Shown in pieces: positions 29,060 through 37,602 of a stretch of 64,000 nt of DNA (its first letter is position 1; every line of letters starts with the position of its first letter). The stretch lies in the NCBI RefSeq assembly GCF_003719335.1, contig NZ_RIAS01000007.1, positions 1 through 64,000 of the forward strand. Reading direction: 5' to 3'. Below the pieces are notes generated by a model, which worked only from the letters and a program-made list of their open reading frames with translations, made no database searches and had not been told where the DNA came from. Made by a program: the position numbers and the translations under genes. This stretch comes from Paenibacillus amylolyticus. Lineage in GTDB: Bacteria > Bacillota > Bacilli > Paenibacillales > Paenibacillaceae.

Positions 29060-30394
29060 GACATAATTACCATATTAAATATCGCATTACTTATCATCTT
29101 GATTGTACTGACTGCATTTTTCGTTGCGTCGGAGTTTGCTGTTGTGAAGATTCGTACATCAAGGGTAGATCAACTGGTTGCCGAAGGCAATAAGAAGGCA
29201 GTGCTTGCCAAAAAGGTCGTCTCGGATCTCGATTATTATCTGTCTGCCTGTCAGCTGGGGATTACCGTTACGGCCCTCGGACTCGGGGCATTGGGGAAAC
29301 CGACGGTGGAGAGATTATTGTATCCGGTGTTCAGCTATTTTGATGTACCTGCCTCGGTCTCGGCGATTGCTTCTTATGCGATAGCTTTTATACTCGTTAC
29401 GTTTTTGCATGTCGTTGTTGGTGAGATGGCACCGAAAACGTTGGCGATTCAATTTTCTGAAAAATTAACCTTGTTACTCTCGCCGCCGCTGTACTGGTTT
29501 GGTAAAATCATGTATCCGTTCATCTGGGCACTCAATGGTGCATCGCGTGTAATTCTGCGTGGATTCGGTGTGAAGCCTGCCGGACATGATCAAGCCTATT
29601 CCGAGGACGAGATTAAGATCATTATGAACCAGAGCTATGAAGGCGATGAGAGTAATCAGACCAAGCTTTCCTATTTGGAAAATGTTTTTGTGTTCGACGA
29701 ACGTGATGCCAAAGACATCATGGTTCCACGTACCGAGCTGATTACACTGAATCAAGATATGACGTATGACGATATTATTCCTATTTTGGATGAGCATAAC
29801 TACTCCAGATATCCCGTCATTGAGGATGGAGACAAAGACCGCATTATCGGTGTCGTGAATGTGAAAAAGATTTTGCCGGACATGGTTGCGACCCGGGCAC
29901 ATCAATTGAGTGAATTTGTGCGTGAGATTCCATTTGTGTCGGAAGTAACCTCCATTCAGGATGCGATGATCAAAATGCAGCAGGAACGTGTTCATATGGC
30001 TGTCGTCGTGGATGAGTACGGCGGTACTTCGGGAATCATTACGATGGAGGATATCCTTGAAGAGCTGGTCGGCGAGATCCGGGATGAGTTCGATGCCGAT
30101 GAAGTAGCGGACATTCAGGAAACCGGGGACAATCAATATCTGATTAGTGGTCGTGTACTTCTGGATGAACTGGAACGTCAATTCGGAATTATATTTGATG
30201 GTAATGAAGAGATGGATACCGTTGCCGGATGGATTCAATACCAGAAGGGTGTCGGTGTGGAAAAAGGAGATACCGTTGAACACGGCGACTATGTCTGGAC
30301 GGTAGTGGATGCAGAGAACTATCACATCAAGCAGGTGCTGCTTGAACGTGTAAACGGCACTGAGGTTGAAGAGCCTGCTAGCGATCTGGCTTAA
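29057..30394 (+). CDS. CNNM/CBS/CorC-HlyC-type membrane protein
   Basis: 445 aa in family order: DUF21/CNNM membrane domain (residues 1-~190, three to four helices, with TAFFVASEFAVVKIRTSRVDQL and DYYLSACQLGITVTALGLGALG), two CBS repeats (MVPRTELITLNQDM to about residue 340, with VDEYGGTSGIITMEDILEELVG) and a C-terminal CorC_HlyC domain (ISGRVLLDELERQFG... DTVAGWI). Often called hemolysin family; relatives include bacterial Mg2+ efflux proteins such as MpfA. Start is TTG 29057. Followed by a paralogue 46 bases downstream. Confidence 0.9.
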   Translation: MDIITILNIALLIILIVLTAFFVASEFAVVKIRTSRVDQLVAEGNKKAVLAKKVVSDLDYYLSACQLGITVTALGLGALGKPTVERLLYPVFSYFDVPASVSAIASYAIAFILVTFLHVVVGEMAPKTLAIQFSEKLTLLLSPPLYWFGKIMYPFIWALNGASRVILRGFGVKPAGHDQAYSEDEIKIIMNQSYEGDESNQTKLSYLENVFVFDERDAKDIMVPRTELITLNQDMTYDDIIPILDEHNYSRYPVIEDGDKDRIIGVVNVKKILPDMVATRAHQLSEFVREIPFVSEVTSIQDAMIKMQQERVHMAVVVDEYGGTSGIITMEDILEELVGEIRDEFDADEVADIQETGDNQYLISGRVLLDELERQFGIIFDGNEEMDTVAGWIQYQKGVGVEKGDTVEHGDYVWTVVDAENYHIKQVLLERVNGTEVEEPASDLA

Positions 30395-30410
30395 CATTTC
30401 AAAACTTAAT

Positions 30411-30443
30411 GGAGGTGAATCCCTCACCTGAGGGAAATCATTG
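30411..30443 (+). promoter_or_regulatory. SD-hairpin-TTG translation start, second CNNM gene
   Basis: GGAGGTGA at 30411-30418, one A, hairpin TCCCTC-ACCT-GAGGGA at 30420-30435, five bases, TTG at 30441. The geometry is identical to the first gene, but stem pairs 5 and 6 differ with compensation (T-G to T-A, G-C to C-G). Confidence 0.75.
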
Positions 30444-31523
30444 GACGGAATAATAGCCTTAAACTTATTTTTAGTAGCTGTATTTATCGGATTGACCGCG
30501 TTTTTCGTAGGAGCCGAATTCGCTATTCTGAAAGTACGGATGTCCCGTATTGATCAGTTGATTTCGGAAGGCAACAAAAAAGCTGTGGTCGCCAAAAAAG
30601 TGGCACATAACCTGGATTATTATCTGTCTGCATGTCAACTGGGTATTACGATTACGGCACTCGTACTGGGTGCCTTGGGTGAACCGACCGTAGAGAAGAT
30701 GTTGCATCCGTTGTTCGAAAGTCTGGAAGTGCCTGCTGCACTGTCCACCGTACTCTCTTACGGTATTGCATTGGCATTTATCACTTTCCTGCATGTCGTA
30801 ATCGGTGAGCTTGCACCCAAAACACTTGCCATTCAGTTTGCTGAAAAAATGACGTTGTTGCTTGCACCGCCGCTCTACTGGTTCGGTAAAATCATGAATC
30901 CGTTCATTTATGCGCTGAATGGTGCAGCACGTTTATTACTTGGCATTTTCGGCATCAAACCTGCCGGGCATGATACGGTTCACTCCGAAGAGGAACTAAA
31001 GCTGATTATGGCGCAAAGCTATGAGAGTGGTGAGATTAATCAAACCGAGCTGGACTATCTCAAAAACATCTTTGCCTTTGATGAGCGTTTGCTTCAGGAG
31101 ATCATGATTCCCCGGAATAAAATCGTTACATTGAATAAAGAAATGCCGCTGGATCAAATTATTGAAGTGCTGAATCAGCATGAGTATACGAGATATCCTG
31201 TCATTGCAAACGGGGATGCAAACCATTTTGTCGGGTTTATTAATACCAAACAGACGTTAACGAGTGTAGCTGCGGGCAGAACGTTCAGCATGAACACGTT
31301 CACGCATCCAATGCCGAGCTTCTCGGAGCGTTCACCGATCAAGGATGTGCTCGTTCAAATGCAACATAGCCGTGTGCATATCGCTTCTGTCAAAAACGAA
31401 GCAGGCGCAACGATCGGCATGGTGACGATGGAGGATATTCTCGAAGAGATTGTCGGGGATATCAAGGATGAATACGAGCATAAGGATCTGGTAAATCCAC
31501 CGAAGAAACTAAAATTGGTGTAA
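30441..31523 (+). CDS. CNNM/CBS membrane protein lacking CorC-HlyC domain
   Basis: 360-aa paralogue of the preceding gene, clearly similar along the CNNM domain (TAFFVGAEFAILKVRMSRIDQL; DYYLSACQLGITITALVLGALGEPTVEKM) and both CBS repeats (ending VTMEDILEEIVGDIKDEYEHKD). It stops there, about 85 residues short of its neighbour, so the CorC_HlyC domain is missing. Start TTG 30441 uses the same hairpin arrangement. It could form a heteromer with the full-length neighbour; that is inference. Confidence 0.88.
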   Translation: MDGIIALNLFLVAVFIGLTAFFVGAEFAILKVRMSRIDQLISEGNKKAVVAKKVAHNLDYYLSACQLGITITALVLGALGEPTVEKMLHPLFESLEVPAALSTVLSYGIALAFITFLHVVIGELAPKTLAIQFAEKMTLLLAPPLYWFGKIMNPFIYALNGAARLLLGIFGIKPAGHDTVHSEEELKLIMAQSYESGEINQTELDYLKNIFAFDERLLQEIMIPRNKIVTLNKEMPLDQIIEVLNQHEYTRYPVIANGDANHFVGFINTKQTLTSVAAGRTFSMNTFTHPMPSFSERSPIKDVLVQMQHSRVHIASVKNEAGATIGMVTMEDILEEIVGDIKDEYEHKDLVNPPKKLKLV

Positions 31524-31656
31524 GAAGAATCAGAGCCAGAAGCAGGCTTCGTTTGGGTGAGATACATGTACCAGTACTCTGGAATCGTTATGGTCATGGA
31601 AATGGACATAGCTTGAGGTGCCTAGCTTGAAATAGTTCATTTGTATTTATAAAAAG

Positions 31657-31694
31657 ACAGGTTCCCGTACTTCGGTGCGGATACCTGTTTTTTT
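31657..31694 (+). terminator. Terminator after the CNNM pair
   Basis: ACAGGTTCCCGTAC/GTGCGGATACCTGT hairpin with a TTCG loop and eight T. Confidence 0.88.
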
Positions 31695-31787
31695 ATGTGA
31701 AAAGCAGTTCAGAGCGATACGTTTTGACAAAAACAACGAGTATAATTAACGTTCACCGCAGTAATATCTTAATTTTGAAATATATAC

Positions 31788-31843
31788 TTGCATATTGTTC
31801 GTAGATAGATTAATATGAATTTAAAGAATCTTAATTTAAAGAT
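31788..31843 (+). promoter_or_regulatory. Promoter and candidate MhqR-like operator
   Basis: TTGCAT (31788-31793), 17 bases, TAATAT (31811-31816) is a good sigma-A promoter. The inverted repeat ATCTT-AATTTA-AAGAT at 31828-31843 would lie just downstream of the transcription start, fitting a repressor. The ATCT/AGAT arms resemble the operator of MhqR, the MarR-type quinone sensor of B. subtilis. Confidence 0.5.
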
Positions 31844-31949
31844 AAATAACGAAAGTAAAGGTTATTTAGATCCTCATGTGCAGTAAATAAAACAACCGTA
31901 CAACAACCAAGATAATGAATAATAAACGAAAACTAAGGGAGTGGAGATT

Positions 31950-32900
31950 ATGTTCAGAACTTCAGGCATTCATCACATTACCGCTTTTGTCGACGACGCG
32001 CAGAAAAATGTAGACTTCTACGCAGGTGTACTGGGACTCAGACTAGTGAAAAAAACGATCAACTTTGATGCACCGGATGTGTATCACTTGTACTACGGCA
32101 ATGAGCAAGGCGCGCCAGGTACGATCATCACCTTTTTCCCGCAAAAGAATGCAAGAAGAGGTGTGATTGGCTCAGGTCAGACCGGGGTTACTGTCTATGC
32201 CGTACCGGTGGGCAGCTTGTCCTTCTGGAAAGAACGTCTTGCTTCCTTCGATATTCCATATGAAAATAAAACCAGATTCGGTGAACACTATATTCGTTTC
32301 TTCGATAAAGGGGGCTTGCTCCTTGAACTGGTTGAGCGGGAAGGCGGTCAGCCAAGCCAGTGGGCATTTAACGGGGTAACACCGGAGCATGCCATCAAAG
32401 GATTTGGCGGTGCGGTACTGTACAGTCACGTGCCTGAGAAAACGATGGATGTGCTTGTCAGCAAGCTTGGCCTGGAACAGGTTGGCGAAGAGAATGGCCT
32501 GATCCGCCTGCGGGCGAGCGGTGATCTGGGACAGATCATCGATATTCAATCGACAGGTATCCAGCGCGGTATCGGTGGTGCAGGAACGGTACATCACATT
32601 GCATGGCGTGCCAAAGATTACACGGAGCATGAACAAATTCAGCAGGACCTGGATCAAACGGGGTATCATCCAACACCAGTGATTGACCGTCAGTACTTCA
32701 ATGCGGTATATTTCCGGGAACCAGGCGGTATTTTGTTTGAGATTGCTACAGACCCTCCGGGCTTTGCACGGGATGAACCGCAAGAGACGATGGGTGAGAA
32801 ATTGATGCTGCCTGAGTGGTACGAACCACAGCGTGCGCAGATTGAACAATTGCTGCCACCAATTCAAGTACGGGAATGGAAAGGAGAGTCTAAATCATGA
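31950..32900 (+). CDS. Glyoxalase/ring-cleaving dioxygenase (MhqA/MhqE/MhqO type)
   Basis: 316 aa with two vicinal-oxygen-chelate modules. The first begins TSGIHHITAFVDDAQKNVDFYAGVLGLRLVKKT; the second has VHHIAWRAKDYTEHEQIQ, and FREPGGILFEIATDPPGF ends it. Metal ligands His8-His9 region, His in VHHIAW and Glu in LFEIATD are in place. The family gives resistance to hydroquinones and quinones. ATG 31950 follows AAGGGAGTGG. The gene overlaps the next by 4 bases, matching mhq gene pairs. Confidence 0.88.
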   Translation: MFRTSGIHHITAFVDDAQKNVDFYAGVLGLRLVKKTINFDAPDVYHLYYGNEQGAPGTIITFFPQKNARRGVIGSGQTGVTVYAVPVGSLSFWKERLASFDIPYENKTRFGEHYIRFFDKGGLLLELVEREGGQPSQWAFNGVTPEHAIKGFGGAVLYSHVPEKTMDVLVSKLGLEQVGEENGLIRLRASGDLGQIIDIQSTGIQRGIGGAGTVHHIAWRAKDYTEHEQIQQDLDQTGYHPTPVIDRQYFNAVYFREPGGILFEIATDPPGFARDEPQETMGEKLMLPEWYEPQRAQIEQLLPPIQVREWKGESKS

Positions 32901-33517
32901 GTACAGCGACGATGAAACATATCTACAAAGCAGGTGCGCGGCCAGATGCACGGGCAATACTGTTGCTCCACGGTACAGGGGGAACGGAGAATGATCTGAT
33001 CGGACTGGCGGAGATGATTGCTCCGGGGGCGGCGATTCTTGGAGTGCGAGGTAACGTGTCCGAGAATGGGATGCCACGTTTCTTCCGCCGTCTTGCGGAA
33101 GGTGTCTTTGATGAAGAGGATCTGATTGCCCGGACAGCGGAACTGGGAGCCTTTATCGATGCCGCTGCGGTGGAATATGGATTCGATCGATCGAACGTGT
33201 ATGCACTGGGCTATTCCAATGGCGCCAACATTGCCGCAAGTTTGATGTTCCACCAGGCAACTGTATTCAAGGGAGCGATCCTGCACCATCCGATGGTGCC
33301 TCTGCGCGGATTGACACTGCCTGATCTGAAAGGACTGCCCGTGTTCATCGGTGCTGGAGAGAATGATCCCATTGTACCAAGACGTGAAACAGAGGAACTG
33401 GCTTCACTGCTGAGCGGAGCAGGTGCCGATGTGCATATGCACTGGGAACGTCAGGGCCATCAACTGACACGTACCGAGGCCGAAGCTGCGGCTGCATGGT
33501 ATAAATCACAGTTGTAA
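32897..33517 (+). CDS. mhqD: MhqD-like carboxylesterase/phospholipase family hydrolase
   Basis: 206 aa alpha/beta hydrolase. LLLHGTGGTENDL is the oxyanion region, LGYSNGANIAASLM carries the nucleophile Ser, VFIGAGENDPIVP the Asp and GHQLT the His. The size and the coupling to a ring-cleaving dioxygenase match MhqD of B. subtilis, which takes part in quinone and aldehyde stress defence. The start overlaps the previous stop (ATGA). Confidence 0.85.
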   Translation: MSTATMKHIYKAGARPDARAILLLHGTGGTENDLIGLAEMIAPGAAILGVRGNVSENGMPRFFRRLAEGVFDEEDLIARTAELGAFIDAAAVEYGFDRSNVYALGYSNGANIAASLMFHQATVFKGAILHHPMVPLRGLTLPDLKGLPVFIGAGENDPIVPRRETEELASLLSGAGADVHMHWERQGHQLTRTEAEAAAAWYKSQL

Positions 33518-33590
33518 TACCGGTGCAGTACTTGTGGATGTATTGCATTACGAGATCTAGCACATATCGACATATATAAGAAGTTCGCAG

Positions 33591-33624
33591 GCAGCCTGAT
33601 CCGGGAGATCGGGCTGTTTTTTTT
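33591..33624 (+). terminator. Terminator of the mhq-like pair
   Basis: GCAGCCTGATC/GATCGGGCTGT hairpin followed by eight T. Confidence 0.85.
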
Positions 33625-33641
33625 GCTTTTTATATCCTATT

Positions 33642-33861
33642 TAAGTTGAACTATTCTTTACACGTTAACGGAGAGGACAGAAAAAAACTGGAAAAGCGAA
33701 GCGTTCGCCTAAAAGCTTTCTGCAAGAAAGCTACATCGGAAGCATACGCTTATCACCGGATTTTCCCCTTTGGAAAAGGGAATCAAAAAATCTGGGGATA
33801 ACAGCGATTGAAGGTTATTCTGTCATCGGAGTGCATAGTGTAAAATCTTTAATTCAACTTA
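33642..33861 (+). mobile_element. MITE-like repeat copy D (220 bp)
   Basis: Begins TAAGTTGAACTATTCTTTACAC and ends with the inverted GTGTAAAATCTTTAATTCAACTTA (split here only by small gaps), giving terminal inverted repeats of about 22 bp. Interior matches copy C nearly throughout: AACGGAGAGGACAG, GAAAAGCGAAGCG, CATCGGAAGCATA, ATCTGGGGATAACAGCGATT. No ORF and no clear target duplication. The remaining 138 bases before the GH3 gene show no distinct signal. Confidence 0.82.
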
Positions 33862-33999
33862 TAAGCCTCAGGAAAAACGAACTTACCTGTTGTGTAAACG
33901 TGACGAACCGGGTAAAGATTTGAAATGAGGAGAGTTCGCGCAGTATGCTTGTTATATAGCTTCTACACTATACGAATATCATGAACCGGAGGGATTAAT

Positions 34000-36300
34000 G
34001 TGGAACGTAACATCAAAGATTTGGTACAGCAGATGACACTGGAAGAAAAAGCGGGAATGTGCTCAGGGCTCGACTTTTGGCATCTGAAAGGGGTGGAGCG
34101 TCTCGGCATTCCGTCCATTATGGTAACGGATGGCCCTCACGGATTGCGTAAGCAGGATAGCAGTGCTGATCATCTTGGTCTGACCTCAAGTGTGCCTGCA
34201 ACCTGTTTCCCGTCTGCCGCAGGGCTGGCGAGTTCGTGGGATACCGAGCTGGCGCGCCAGGTGGGCGTGGCTTTGGGCGAAGAATGTCAAGCTGAGGATG
34301 TAGCTGTGTTGCTTGGGCCGGGTGTGAATATTAAACGTTCTCCTTTGGGCGGACGGAACTTTGAATATTTTTCAGAAGACCCGCTGTTATCGACTCAGAT
34401 GGCTACCGCTCATATTCAGGGTGTGCAGAGCCAGGGCGTGGGTACTTCGCTCAAACACTTTGCAGTGAATAATCAGGAAGAGCGCCGTATGTCGATTGAT
34501 GCAGTGGTAGACGAACGGACGCTGCGCGAGATTTATCTGGCCAGCTTCGAAGGAGCAGTGAAGGACGCGCAACCGTGGACAGTTATGTGTTCTTATAATA
34601 AAGTGAACGGCACGTATGCGGGTGAAAATGAGTGGTTGCTGACCGACATTTTGAAGGATGAGTGGGGCCATGAAGGTCTGGTTGTCTCGGACTGGGGCGC
34701 TGTGAATGAGCGGGCAGATGCGCTAGCCGCTGGACTGGAGCTGGAGATGCCAGCGAGTGGCGGTATTGGAGAACGTAAGGTGATCGATGCTGTAGAGAGC
34801 GGAACGTTGCCCATGGACAAGCTGGATCTTGCGGTGGAGCGTTTGCTGACCTTAATTCTCAAAGCGGTTGATCATAAGAAAGAAGGTGCTTCGTACGATA
34901 AAGAAGAACATCATCAGCTTGCACGTAAAGTCGCATCCGAGAGTATGGTTTTGTTGAAAAATGAAGCCGGGCTGCTTCCGCTAAAGCGTAAAGGCAGTAT
35001 AGCCATCGTAGGTGCTTTTGCGCGTAAACCTCGCTTTCAGGGAGGGGGAAGCTCCCACATTAATCCGACCAAGGTCGATGATATCTTGGACGAGATGACT
35101 CAGGTGGCAGGCGATGGAGTGACCATCTCGTATGCACCAGGGTACCGGATCGAAGAGGATGATGTGGATGAGACACTGTTGCAGGAGGCTGTTCAGGCTG
35201 CACAAGCGGCAGATACCGCTGTCGTATTTGTAGGATTGCCGGATCGATACGAATCCGAAGGGTATGACCGTGCCCATCTGCGTCTGCCGGACAACCACAT
35301 TCGACTGATTGAAAAGGTTGCCAAGGTGCAATCCCGTGTGGTGGTGGTGTTAAGCAACGGTTCTCCAGTGGAGATGCCTTGGCTGCCGCAGGTTCAAGCT
35401 GTGCTTGAAGCTTATCTTGGCGGACAGGCTGTGGGAGGCGCAATTGCCGATCTGCTCTACGGTGAAGTGAACCCGTCCGGTAAACTGGCAGAGACCTTCC
35501 CTGCCAAGCTTAGCCATAATCCATCTTATCTGAACTTCCCTGGTGAAGCGGATCGTGTGGATTACCGTGAGGGGATTTTCGTTGGTTACCGTTATTATGA
35601 TAAAAAAGAGCTAGAGCCACTATTCCCGTTTGGATACGGCTTGAGTTATACCGCGTTTGAGTATAGCGATTTACAGGTAGATCGCACAGCGCTAACAGAT
35701 CTGGACGAGGTGCAGGTGCAAGTACGTGTCACCAACACGGGAGAACGTGCAGGGAAAGAGATTGTGCAGCTGTACGTCAGGGATGTCGAGAGCACGGTGA
35801 TTCGTCCGGATCGGGAGCTGAAAGCTTTTGCGAAGGTAGCACTGGAGGCTGGCGAATCCAAAATAGTTCATTTCACGCTGAATAAGCGTTCGTTCGCGTA
35901 TTACAACGTGGATATGAAAGACTGGCATGTCGAGACGGGGGAGTTCGAAATTCAGCTCGGCAGCTCTTCGCGGGATATTCGTATGCAGACTCGGGTAAGC
36001 GTAGAGTCTACTGCCACGTTCATTCCAACATATACACGCAATAGTACCCTTGGCGATATTCAGCAAGACCCGGCGAATAAAAAATTGTTGGAGCAGGTAT
36101 TGAAGCAATTCCAGGAAGCGAGTGGTTTCGGCGGCGGAGATGATTCCGGTGACAATGATCATGCGGATATGATGAACGCTATGATGAAATATATGCCGCT
36201 ACGTGCCCTTGTGGCCTTTAGCGGTGGCGCGATGACCGAGGAAGCGATGAATCAGCTGCTGGATCAGATGAATCACAAGGATCACGGCATTCGTGGATAA
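34000..36300 (+). CDS. Glycoside hydrolase family 3 beta-glucosidase
   Basis: 766 aa. The GH3 N-terminal TIM barrel has [11 protein letters not shown] and the catalytic nucleophile Asp in [17 protein letters not shown]. The alpha/beta sandwich follows ([14 protein letters not shown], then [16 protein letters not shown]), and a C-terminal fibronectin-III-like domain has [14 protein letters not shown] and [12 protein letters not shown]. There is no signal peptide, so it acts on imported oligosaccharides or glucosides. Start GTG 34000 follows CCGGAGGGA. A final 60-residue Met/Asp/Asn-rich tail is unusual. Confidence 0.93.
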   Translation: MERNIKDLVQQMTLEEKAGMCSGLDFWHLKGVERLGIPSIMVTDGPHGLRKQDSSADHLGLTSSVPATCFPSAAGLASSWDTELARQVGVALGEECQAEDVAVLLGPGVNIKRSPLGGRNFEYFSEDPLLSTQMATAHIQGVQSQGVGTSLKHFAVNNQEERRMSIDAVVDERTLREIYLASFEGAVKDAQPWTVMCSYNKVNGTYAGENEWLLTDILKDEWGHEGLVVSDWGAVNERADALAAGLELEMPASGGIGERKVIDAVESGTLPMDKLDLAVERLLTLILKAVDHKKEGASYDKEEHHQLARKVASESMVLLKNEAGLLPLKRKGSIAIVGAFARKPRFQGGGSSHINPTKVDDILDEMTQVAGDGVTISYAPGYRIEEDDVDETLLQEAVQAAQAADTAVVFVGLPDRYESEGYDRAHLRLPDNHIRLIEKVAKVQSRVVVVLSNGSPVEMPWLPQVQAVLEAYLGGQAVGGAIADLLYGEVNPSGKLAETFPAKLSHNPSYLNFPGEADRVDYREGIFVGYRYYDKKELEPLFPFGYGLSYTAFEYSDLQVDRTALTDLDEVQVQVRVTNTGERAGKEIVQLYVRDVESTVIRPDRELKAFAKVALEAGESKIVHFTLNKRSFAYYNVDMKDWHVETGEFEIQLGSSSRDIRMQTRVSVESTATFIPTYTRNSTLGDIQQDPANKKLLEQVLKQFQEASGFGGGDDSGDNDHADMMNAMMKYMPLRALVAFSGGAMTEEAMNQLLDQMNHKDHGIRG

Positions 36301-36422
36301 GATCGTGCAGGTATACGCTGAAAGATCATTCATGGGAATTGAATTAGACTATGCGCGAGGAAAAGGGCGCGAGGCCGTAAACGTTATATTGTACGTTCAG
36401 CTGTTGCAGGGCTGAGAGGGAT

Positions 36423-36457
36423 ACCCGATCCGACGATGGATCGGGTGTTCTTTTTTT
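36423..36457 (+). terminator. Terminator of the GH3 gene
   Basis: ACCCGATCC/GGATCGGGT stem followed by TTC and seven T. Confidence 0.85.
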
Positions 36458-36470
36458 GCAGGGAAAAAGG

Positions 36471-36498
36471 TATAATTAGTAATTGATAATCATTTTCA
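36471..36498 (+). promoter_or_regulatory. -10 box and Fur-box-like operator
   Basis: TATAAT at 36471-36476, then TGATAAT-C-ATTTTCA at 36484-36498, a 7-1-7 Fur box with one mismatch in the second arm. It lies between promoter and the hydrolase gene. Fur would repress it when iron is plentiful. Confidence 0.6.
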
Positions 36499-36555
36499 TT
36501 TAGAAGCGTGATGAGAGACGGGTGCTGTGAATCCGTGGGGAGGGAAGGTGAAGCA

Positions 36556-37422
36556 ATGAGTCATGATGCTGGATTACATACGTTAGGTTCAAGTGCATAT
36601 ATTAAGACCCGGGATGGCCGCAAGTTACATTACATGTCGAAGGGCGCTGGAGAAGTGACTGTCGTTTTTGAATCGGGGATGGGCGTCTCCAGATCTGCAT
36701 GGGGACTTGTTGCACCAGTCATTGCGGAGTATGCGCGTACCGTGGTATACGACAGGGCAGGAGCTGGACGAAGTGATGTCGATCCTTCACCACGCACCCT
36801 CGTCCGAATTGCGGAAGACCTGAATGAATTGCTAGCGGAACTGAGGCCGGGGCCCATTATTCTGGTGGGACATAGCTGGGGAGGGCCCATTGTTCGTGCT
36901 GTGGCGGCTGCTAATTTGTCTCGTCTGCGGGGTATTATTCTAGTGGATCCGTCGGATGAGCATTGTAATTTATATTTTTCCCGCATGGCGAAGATCGGTT
37001 TTGCGATAAATGGGGCACTTATTCCTGCTCTGGCCCGTCTGGGCCTGTATCGGTTTCTTGGCATCAAAGAGTTTCTTAGTCAGCCTGCTGATGTTGCAGC
37101 AGATCACCGCCGGGAGGACTTTACGATACAAGCTGCTCGGACGATGGCTGCGGAGGGAAAAAATTTTTTGCAAGATTTAAAGGGACTACAGGAGCAGCCT
37201 CCCAAGCTGGGAGAGCTGGAAGTTAGCATTATTTCGGGTACCTTGCCGGGCAAGGGAGAACGTAAAATCAGACCTGCCATCGTTGAAGCTCACCGTCAGA
37301 CGGTGAGTAAGCTAGCCAATGCGAGGTGGGTAGAAGCAGCGCGTTCGGGTCATATGGTGATGTTTACAGATCCTGAAGTGATCGTCAATGAGATCATGCG
37401 AATGATACGCGATGCGGAGTAG
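36556..37422 (+). CDS. Alpha/beta hydrolase, probably iron-regulated
   Basis: 288 aa. HYMSKGAGEVTVVFESGMGVSRSAW is the oxyanion strand, VYDRAGAGRSD the next loop, LVGHSWGGPIVRA the nucleophile Ser elbow, and SGHMVMFTDPE the catalytic His. ATG 36556 follows AGGGAAGGTG. The substrate is unknown. The upstream Fur-box-like site suggests a role in iron limitation, for example siderophore ester hydrolysis, but the protein is not recognisably a siderophore esterase. Confidence 0.82.
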   Translation: MSHDAGLHTLGSSAYIKTRDGRKLHYMSKGAGEVTVVFESGMGVSRSAWGLVAPVIAEYARTVVYDRAGAGRSDVDPSPRTLVRIAEDLNELLAELRPGPIILVGHSWGGPIVRAVAAANLSRLRGIILVDPSDEHCNLYFSRMAKIGFAINGALIPALARLGLYRFLGIKEFLSQPADVAADHRREDFTIQAARTMAAEGKNFLQDLKGLQEQPPKLGELEVSIISGTLPGKGERKIRPAIVEAHRQTVSKLANARWVEAARSGHMVMFTDPEVIVNEIMRMIRDAE

Positions 37423-37602
37423 GAGTAAGGGATGAGAAAGTGGGAAATGAGAAAATGAGAAGTGTTTGTAAGTACTGTCGTCATAGCGAGTAGAAGATTG
37501 TTCCTCCCGGTGTCGGGCGCAATGACAGAGCAAAAGTGATACAATAAAAAGAAAAAGCAATGGATGACATTGTTAGACCATATAAGCGGAGTGTGGAGAC
37601 AG

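Noticed and set aside
36395..36450. Possible TPP riboswitch because of GGGCTGAGAGGGATACCC
   Set aside because: The second conserved half of the THI box is missing, it lies after the GH3 stop, and the tail is an ordinary terminator. The same CTGAGAG at 13300 in the purE leader is also chance.
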